Origin: JADHUC01 sp964617665
GTDB taxonomy: Bacteria; Planctomycetota; Planctomycetia; Pirellulales; Pirellulaceae
Assembly (NCBI GenBank): GCA_964617665.1
Contig: CAZUAH010000632.1
Coordinates: 1-7,681 of the forward strand
Reading direction: 5' to 3'
Length of the DNA: 7,681 nt
Below the pieces are notes generated by a model. It had not been told where the DNA came from, ran no database searches, and saw only the letters and a program-made list of their open reading frames with translations. Positions 1 through 4,267 of this stretch are shown here, piece by piece; position 1 is the stretch's first letter; every line of letters starts with the position of its first letter. A program made the position numbers and the translations under genes.

Positions 1-20
1 CACAAAACCAGCTCAGTTAA
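1..20 (+). CDS. Possible 3' end of an upstream gene (partial)
   Basis: Reading from base 3 gives five sense codons (Q N Q L S) and then TAA at 18-20, followed within a few bases by a purine-rich ribosome binding site and the TTG start of the next gene. This is the layout expected if an upstream operon member ends here. Only five codons are visible, so the product cannot be named. Since any frame must hit a stop eventually, this could be chance. Confidence 0.3.
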
Positions 21-36
21 CCAGGAAAGAGCAAGT

Positions 37-1227
37 TTGGCGCCCCCGAGGCGCGGTCCCAGCGACGATTTACTCAAACGCTGGTTCCTGCTGGCCGGGT
101 GGATACTCATTGCAGGAGGTACACTGGGCCTTGCCGGTGGCGCGATAGGCTTATTCTTCTTGCCGTACTTGGTCTGTTTCGCCCTTGGCTTGGTGGGCTA
201 CTCGCGCTACATGCGGGGCGAGCGCACTGCGTTGCTGTGGTCCCTGGCCACCGCCGCGGAACGAGGAATACCACTGGAACAAGCAGCTCGTGCCTTTGCG
301 GACGAACGCTCTGTTCAAATTGGCACTCGCGTGGCAAAACTGGCGAACCTTTTGGAGGACGGCGTGCCGCTGCACGGTGCACTCCGGACGTTGGGCAATC
401 CGCTCTCTGCGGAAGCTGTTCTGGCCGCAAATCTCGGTGCGGAAACGGGGGCCATGGGGCCGGCGCTGCACATGTCGCTGGATCACGCCGAGCGTTTGGA
501 GGCAACGCTCCGAAAGGTCCTGGCGAGGTATGTTTATGTTCTCTTTGTTGTATACGTGGCTGCGGCAATACTGGCCTTCACCATGTTCAAGATCGTGCCG
601 GTCTGGGGCAAGATGTTCCAAGAACTCGAACTCGAGCTTCCGGCGTCTACCTGCCTGCTGATAACACTGAGCGATGCCGTCATGCCATTTTGGCCACTGC
701 TGCTCCTGCTACTTCTTCTGTCCGTTGTTGGGGTGGACTTGCTTGCGCCGCCCACACGATACTGTCCCGGGTTTCAGTTGGGTACTCCGTGTCGTAGTGC
801 TCTCTGGATTCGTTACGACGGCGCCTTGATCCTTCGATCGCTGGCTCTATGCGTGCGCTTGGAACGAGAGATCGGACCGACCGTGTTCATGCTGTCGCGA
901 CAGTATCCAACGCGAAACGTATCTCGCCGTTTGCTAACGGCCTCCCAGAGAATCGACGACGGGATGCACTGGTGCGACGCTCTTCGGCACGTGGGGCTAC
1001 TCCGCCGGGTTGATGTGGCCGTTCTAAAAGCTGCCGAGCGTGCCGGGAATCTCACCTGGGCTCTGGAAGAAATGGCCGATAGTGCACTTCGACTTTGCGA
1101 GTATCGTCTGCGGGTTTGGCTAAACGTGGGATTTCCGGTTGTCGTCCTGGTGCTTGGCGCGATGGTGGCATTCATTGTCATCAGCCTGTTCGTACCACTT
1201 GTGGCTTTGATTCGAGGGCTTGCATGA
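37..1227 (+). CDS. Type II secretion system F family protein (GspF/PilC-like)
   Basis: Inner-membrane platform protein expected to link a GspE-type ATPase to pseudopilus assembly. At 396 residues it has the usual GspF length. It carries the family's two repeats, at about residues 62-187 and 263-388. Each contains the conserved acidic-then-glycine element: AETG near 135-138, and AERAGNL near 333-339. Membrane segments are likely at about 165-187, 217-236 (a leucine run at 221-228) and 362-388. After the second helix of repeat 1 comes the typical FQELELELP-type segment (194-202). Unusually, the N terminus holds a hydrophobic hairpin at about 17-57 instead of the soluble region seen in proteobacterial GspF. 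The start is TTG at 37, with AGGAAAGAG at 23-31 upstream. The frame stays open to the left window edge, so a longer or earlier-starting form is not excluded. Its stop overlaps the next gene by ATGA. The family call is firm; the exact system (secretion or type IV pilus) is inferred. Confidence 0.88.
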   Translation: MAPPRRGPSDDLLKRWFLLAGWILIAGGTLGLAGGAIGLFFLPYLVCFALGLVGYSRYMRGERTALLWSLATAAERGIPLEQAARAFADERSVQIGTRVAKLANLLEDGVPLHGALRTLGNPLSAEAVLAANLGAETGAMGPALHMSLDHAERLEATLRKVLARYVYVLFVVYVAAAILAFTMFKIVPVWGKMFQELELELPASTCLLITLSDAVMPFWPLLLLLLLLSVVGVDLLAPPTRYCPGFQLGTPCRSALWIRYDGALILRSLALCVRLEREIGPTVFMLSRQYPTRNVSRRLLTASQRIDDGMHWCDALRHVGLLRRVDVAVLKAAERAGNLTWALEEMADSALRLCEYRLRVWLNVGFPVVVLVLGAMVAFIVISLFVPLVALIRGLA

Positions 1228-1640
1228 AAAGGTATCCACGAAGGCGGGGAATGACGCTGGTCGAGACCACGTGCGCCATATTCATCCTTGGAGTGGCCAC
1301 CACGGCGGTCGTACACATGGTATCCACAATTGCGGTGCAACGTCGACTTGCCGACCGTCAGATGCTTGCCGCCGAAGAAGCGGCCAACTTGATGGAAGAA
1401 GTCTTCGCAACGTCATGGTCGGAGATCACGGACGAGAAGCTTACGGACTTGTCGCTGTCGGAGACGCTGCAGAGACAGGGTGGCAATCCTGCACTTTCTG
1501 TCTCGGCCCGCCTTCAGCCCGGCCCACCAGCTTCGAAAGAGGTTCGGATTTCCATTGATTGGGACGAGCCCGGGGGAGGACGCAGCATTCCCATTCAGTT
1601 GATCGCGTGGTGCTATAGATCGAAGGAAACGAACCAATGA
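1224..1640 (+). CDS. Prepilin-type N-terminal cleavage/methylation protein (GspI/PilV-like minor pseudopilin)
   Basis: A 138-residue protein that starts with a short basic leader (K2, R3, R6-R8) ending in Gly9, then MTLVE and a hydrophobic helix to about residue 32. This is the class III prepilin signal: cleavage after Gly9, N-methylation of Met10, and Glu at mature position +5 (Glu14). The rest is a small polar domain with a proline/glycine-rich stretch near 95-117, as in minor pseudopilins that build the pseudopilus tip. I chose the ATG at 1224 because it puts the leader at normal length, follows GAGGG at 1214-1218, and makes a 4-base ATGA overlap with the preceding gene. The open frame extends further upstream, but that part is inside the GspF-like gene. 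Position in the row (F, then this, then J-like and K-like) matches GspI, but the subtype is inferred from order and length only. Confidence 0.85.
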   Translation: MKRYPRRRGMTLVETTCAIFILGVATTAVVHMVSTIAVQRRLADRQMLAAEEAANLMEEVFATSWSEITDEKLTDLSLSETLQRQGGNPALSVSARLQPGPPASKEVRISIDWDEPGGGRSIPIQLIAWCYRSKETNQ

Positions 1641-2164
1641 AAAGAAGGCCGGCTTATACCCTCGTGGAAATGATGGTCGTGATCGCCTTGGTGGGCGTCG
1701 TCGCGAGCATCGCCGCGGTTTGCCTGCACGGCCTGTACCAGGTTGATCGCGGCTCGCGCGAGGACTGTGAGCGTCGGCGGTCGATGGTGCGTCTCTCGGT
1801 GCAGTTTCGCAGCGATGCCCACCTTGCCTCGGAGGCCACTGTCGACGTTGGAGGTAATGAAACACAAGCCATCGTGTTTGCGCAACCGTCCAACCGAAGC
1901 ATCGAATATCGTGCCGAGTCACACGGAATCAAACGGATCGTCCGCCAGTCGCAACAGACCGTGCATCAGGACGTATTCCGCTTGCCGGGCGTTCGCGAGA
2001 TCCGTCTGGAAACGAACACGTCGACGACCAAACAAGCCGCGATCGTCATCTATCGGAAGACGCCGGCCAATGGCGTCGAAATGGATGGGTACCAGGAGCG
2101 GATCTCGGCGACGGTCGGATTGAGTCTGGCTCCGCGAGAATCCGAGGAGAATCCCGAACGATGA
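1637..2164 (+). CDS. Prepilin-type N-terminal cleavage/methylation protein (GspJ-like minor pseudopilin)
   Basis: A 175-residue protein with a basic leader (KRR at 2-4), then Ala6 followed by YTLVEMMVVIALVGVV, a typical type IV pilin-like helix that runs to about residue 30. Glu11 is the conserved Glu at mature +5. The residue before the cleavage site is Ala6, not the usual Gly, and the first mature residue is Tyr7. The remainder (about 31-175) is a polar globular region without a motif I recognise. The start at 1637 sits in an ATGA overlap with the gene before, with AGGA at 1624-1627 upstream. Being third in the row, and followed by a protein lacking Glu+5, suggests GspJ. GspH or GspG would also be possible from the N terminus alone. 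Expected location: inner membrane, then the pseudopilus. Confidence 0.83.
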   Translation: MKRRPAYTLVEMMVVIALVGVVASIAAVCLHGLYQVDRGSREDCERRRSMVRLSVQFRSDAHLASEATVDVGGNETQAIVFAQPSNRSIEYRAESHGIKRIVRQSQQTVHQDVFRLPGVREIRLETNTSTTKQAAIVIYRKTPANGVEMDGYQERISATVGLSLAPRESEENPER

Positions 2165-2628
2165 CCAAACGTCACTCAACGCGACCCAGCGGCGCCATTC
2201 TGGTGATGGCTCTTGTCTGCTTGGTCGTAGTCAGCATCTTCAGCGTGTCGACAATCCGCCGCTTGGTTGAACAACGCCGCTTGGCGACGCATCAGCGTTA
2301 TCGGCTGCAGGCGCTGTGGCTTGCCGAATCCGCAAGACAGCGCGCGGTGGCCCAACTGAACCAGGACCGCGACTACGAAGGCGAGACATGGTGTGTCGAA
2401 GCGGACACCTTCGGAAATGGTAAATCGGGCATTGCCGTGATCCAGGTGGCCGAGATTACCGAAGACCACTCGCAGTGCAGAATCGTGATTGAATCGCAAT
2501 ACCCCAAGTCCGAAGTGTATCGCGTCGTGCATCGCATCGGACTGCAGATCGAGTTGCCCGAGGTCGACGATCGAGCGATAGGCGGTTCTTCGCAGGATGT
2601 CGAGGATTCACCGGAAACGAACGCATGA
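2161..2628 (+). CDS. GspK/PilX-like minor pseudopilin
   Basis: A 155-residue protein whose N terminus has a basic leader (K3, R4, H5, R8) ending at Gly11, followed by AILVMALVCLVVVSIFSV, one membrane helix of about residues 12-29. The mature +5 position is Met16, not Glu. Lack of that Glu is a known trait of GspK, the pseudopilin that caps the I-J-K tip complex, and the AILVMALV string also resembles PilX-type starts. After the helix comes an arginine/glutamine-rich amphipathic stretch to about 69 (with LWLAESARQRAVAQL), then a short beta-rich part. It is much shorter than proteobacterial GspK, which usually has around 300 residues, so the large alpha domain is missing. The start at 2161 overlaps the previous stop as ATGA, and AGGAG lies at 2145-2149. 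Subtype is inferred; pseudopilin-like nature is fairly sure. Confidence 0.75.
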   Translation: MTKRHSTRPSGAILVMALVCLVVVSIFSVSTIRRLVEQRRLATHQRYRLQALWLAESARQRAVAQLNQDRDYEGETWCVEADTFGNGKSGIAVIQVAEITEDHSQCRIVIESQYPKSEVYRVVHRIGLQIELPEVDDRAIGGSSQDVEDSPETNA

Positions 2629-3098
2629 GCGACTCGGACAAGAACATCGGCCGCAGCTATTCGCTCAGCGCGCTGTTTCTCTTGGTGACGGCGTGCGCTG
2701 CCATGACCGCGATGGTCGCGTTACTTGTTCGGACATACGAACGTTTCGGAATTGGCGTGGGAGACGTCGTTAAGGCGAGCATTCAGTGGAGTATTGCCTT
2801 CCTGTGCATTGGCGCGATTATCGGCTGTTTTCACGCCCGCCCCGGGCGAGGCATGCTATGGGGAGCACTGATCGGGCTGATCCTGGGATTGCTTGCCGGT
2901 CCCGTGGCCCTTATTCCCTCTTCCCATTTGCCGTTCATTCTGCTCACCTCGATGATCGGCGCCGTAGTGCTTTTGGCCGTATCCGCAACGATTCGGTTGA
3001 CAACCAAGTACGGTCACACTGATCCCCATACCGCCGAGCATATCGATGCTGCAAACACGGCAAAACCGCATCCGCTCGATCCGGATCCGGAAGAGTAG
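2625..3098 (+). CDS. Four-helix membrane protein of unknown function
   Basis: I do not recognise a family. The 157 residues contain four likely membrane helices at about 14-35, 52-69, 78-97 and 102-122, with short loops, and then a polar tail of about 35 residues rich in His, Asp and Pro that ends in DPDPEE. The start, in which a basic residue and YSLSALFLLVT open the first helix, resembles a style common in small planctomycete membrane proteins; that is a general impression, not a family match. It starts inside the previous stop (ATGA at 2625-2628), with only a weak GGAAA at 2613-2617, so its translation probably depends on the upstream gene. Its position as the last member of the pseudopilin row makes it a candidate accessory part of that secretion machine, but it may simply share the transcript. 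Confidence 0.7.
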   Translation: MSDSDKNIGRSYSLSALFLLVTACAAMTAMVALLVRTYERFGIGVGDVVKASIQWSIAFLCIGAIIGCFHARPGRGMLWGALIGLILGLLAGPVALIPSSHLPFILLTSMIGAVVLLAVSATIRLTTKYGHTDPHTAEHIDAANTAKPHPLDPDPEE

Positions 3099-3201
3099 TC
3101 GACCTTGCTGACAAGTGGCCGCCGCGGAACGGTATCTGCGAATCGAGGTCAGTGCACTGTGTGCGTGCTGTTGTCCACCGATTCCAGAGGCCCGCGCACA
3201 T

Positions 3202-4092
3202 TTAGCCAGCTAGAAGGTCACGTGCGACGGCTCGTCGGACTTGTTGCTGCCAGTCGATGTTGGGATCGCGGACTTGGCGTTGGAGATCACGGAAAAGAGC
3301 CTTTCCCTTCTCCGTACGGTAGAAAGCTGTGTCGCAGTCAAATCCAAGTTGGGCGACGTCTGGTCCGAGGACCTCTTCATAGAGTTGCCGCTCCTCATGA
3401 TGACGTTTTGCGTTGTGCGTGATTTGGGATTGAGCCTGCCAGGACTTGCCGCGCTTTTCCTTGCGCATCATGTCGGTGACCAGCCCATCCTCGGTCAACA
3501 TCCAGAGCCGATCGGCCTCGCGAAGGATCTGTGACAGTGGGCTTGCGTTGTGCAGTAGGAGCTTCTCTCGCTCCTCTCCTGTCTCGAATTCGGCCAGCGT
3601 CGGATTGTCGTGGATTTCCACAATTCCGACAATCTGCTTGGCTTGGTCCAGGGTGAATTGCCAGACGGTAGACTCAAGCTCCGACAGGAACAGGCTAACG
3701 AGTTGTCCGCCCGACACCATGTGTCGCCGCCGTTGCTCAATAGCGCCGTCCTTCTCATCCGGATTCGCGCGAACGTCCCCGACGGATATCTTCGGCTCAT
3801 CCTTCGGCTCGAACGCATTACCAGAGTCGTGGAACACGGCGGCTACTATCAGTTGGGCTATTTCATCGTCGGTCAGGTTCTGGGCAAGGCCAATTTGGAC
3901 GGCAAGGTCCACGACATGCGCGGTGTGGTGGATGGGGTTCTTGTGACGTCCCTTTTTCAACAGAGGAAGCGCCTCCGTCCAGGCCGCGTCCAGCAAGTTT
4001 GCTAGGCTTGGATTCTTGGCGTTTAGCGACGCGCGTACCGTGTCGAAGATGGCGGTGGCCCTGTCTGTTTCGCATACAATTGCGTTCTTCAT
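3202..4092 (-). CDS. HD-domain metal-dependent phosphohydrolase
   Basis: A 296-residue soluble protein with no signal peptide or membrane helix, so likely cytoplasmic. An HD-superfamily pattern is visible: His55, His56 and His59 in the first helix (NPIHHTAHVVDLA), the signature His88-Asp89 (VFHDSGN), His124 (RRRHMVSGG), His161-Asp162 (EIHDNP) and Asp194 (EADRL). H...HD...H...H...D is the ligand order of the two-metal HD proteins, including HD-GYP, though no GYP motif is seen. HD proteins hydrolyse phosphoester bonds in nucleotides or phosphorylated substrates; the substrate here is unknown. The C-terminal third (about 200-296) is charged and rich in Arg and Gln. The ATG at 4092 is supported by two overlapping AAGGAGA ribosome binding sequences just upstream. 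It is convergent with the secretion operon and divergent from the sulfatase gene, so it forms its own unit. Family call good, role unknown. Confidence 0.82.
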   Translation of the reverse strand: MKNAIVCETDRATAIFDTVRASLNAKNPSLANLLDAAWTEALPLLKKGRHKNPIHHTAHVVDLAVQIGLAQNLTDDEIAQLIVAAVFHDSGNAFEPKDEPKISVGDVRANPDEKDGAIEQRRRHMVSGGQLVSLFLSELESTVWQFTLDQAKQIVGIVEIHDNPTLAEFETGEEREKLLLHNASPLSQILREADRLWMLTEDGLVTDMMRKEKRGKSWQAQSQITHNAKRHHEERQLYEEVLGPDVAQLGFDCDTAFYRTEKGKALFRDLQRQVRDPNIDWQQQVRRAVARDLLAG

Positions 4093-4095
4093 CGG

Positions 4096-4108
4096 TCTCC
4101 TTCTCCTT
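4096..4108 (-). promoter_or_regulatory. Tandem Shine-Dalgarno of the HD-domain gene
   Basis: On the minus strand the 13 bases read AAGGAGAAGGAGA, two copies of AAGGAGA sharing one A. The nearer copy (4096-4102) is 3 bases from the ATG at 4092 and the farther copy (4102-4108) is 9 bases away. The farther one has the better spacing. This fixes the start codon and suggests efficient translation. Confidence 0.65.
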
Positions 4109-4160
4109 GCGCAAATCGTCTTCGGTCTCTCGGGGGCTGCATGGATTTCCTCACGGGCTC

Positions 4161-4190
4161 ATTCTCGGACACCGCCAACAGCGTTGTCAA
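4161..4190 (-). promoter_or_regulatory. Candidate sigma70-type promoter for the HD-domain gene
   Basis: On the minus strand a perfect TTGACA (4185-4190) is followed after 18 bases by GAGAAT (4161-4166), a 4 of 6 match to TATAAT. Transcription would start around 4154, leaving a leader of about 60 bases. The -10 box is weak, and planctomycete promoters are poorly known, so this is a prediction from consensus only. Confidence 0.3.
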
Positions 4191-4212
4191 TCGTCACGTG
4201 CTGGTTTACAGT
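4184..4212 (+). promoter_or_regulatory. Candidate sigma70-type promoter for the two-domain sulfatase
   Basis: TTGTCA (4184-4189, 5 of 6 to TTGACA) is followed after 17 bases by TACAGT (4207-4212, 4 of 6 to TATAAT, keeping the first, second and last bases). Transcription would begin near 4219. Its -35 box overlaps the -35 box of the divergent minus-strand candidate, so the two promoters would compete or be co-regulated. Prediction only. Confidence 0.3.
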
Positions 4213-4223
4213 TGTCGATTGTC
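4186..4223. promoter_or_regulatory. Imperfect dyad in the divergent intergenic region (possible operator)
   Basis: The left arm at 4186-4196 (GTCAATCGTCA) and the right arm at 4213-4223 (TGTCGATTGTC) are inverted repeats, matching at 9 of 11 positions with a core of CAATCG/CGATTG. The gap is 16 bases. A CACGTG palindrome (4195-4200) starts at the end of the left arm. The same bases can also be read as an imperfect direct repeat of TTGTC-AT-GTC (4184-4195 and 4212-4223, 10 of 12). The dyad covers the -35 boxes of both divergent candidate promoters and the -10 of the sulfatase one, which is where a repressor or activator would sit. No regulator is encoded beside it. Confidence 0.3.
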
Positions 4224-4267
4224 GGGGCTGCCTTTTGATGTTCCGAGGTCAGAGATCCGCAAGGTGA

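Noticed and set aside
3081..3090. CCGGATCCGG palindrome near the end of the four-helix protein gene
   Set aside because: It is within the codons for the acidic Asp-Pro-Asp-Pro tail, has no loop and no T-run after it, so it does not look like a terminator and is likely coincidence.
3099..3201. Possible bidirectional terminator between the convergent genes, including the CAGTGCACTG palindrome at 3150-3159
   Set aside because: The palindrome has no loop, and I found no stem of useful length followed by a T-run on either strand. A factor-dependent end is possible but not visible.
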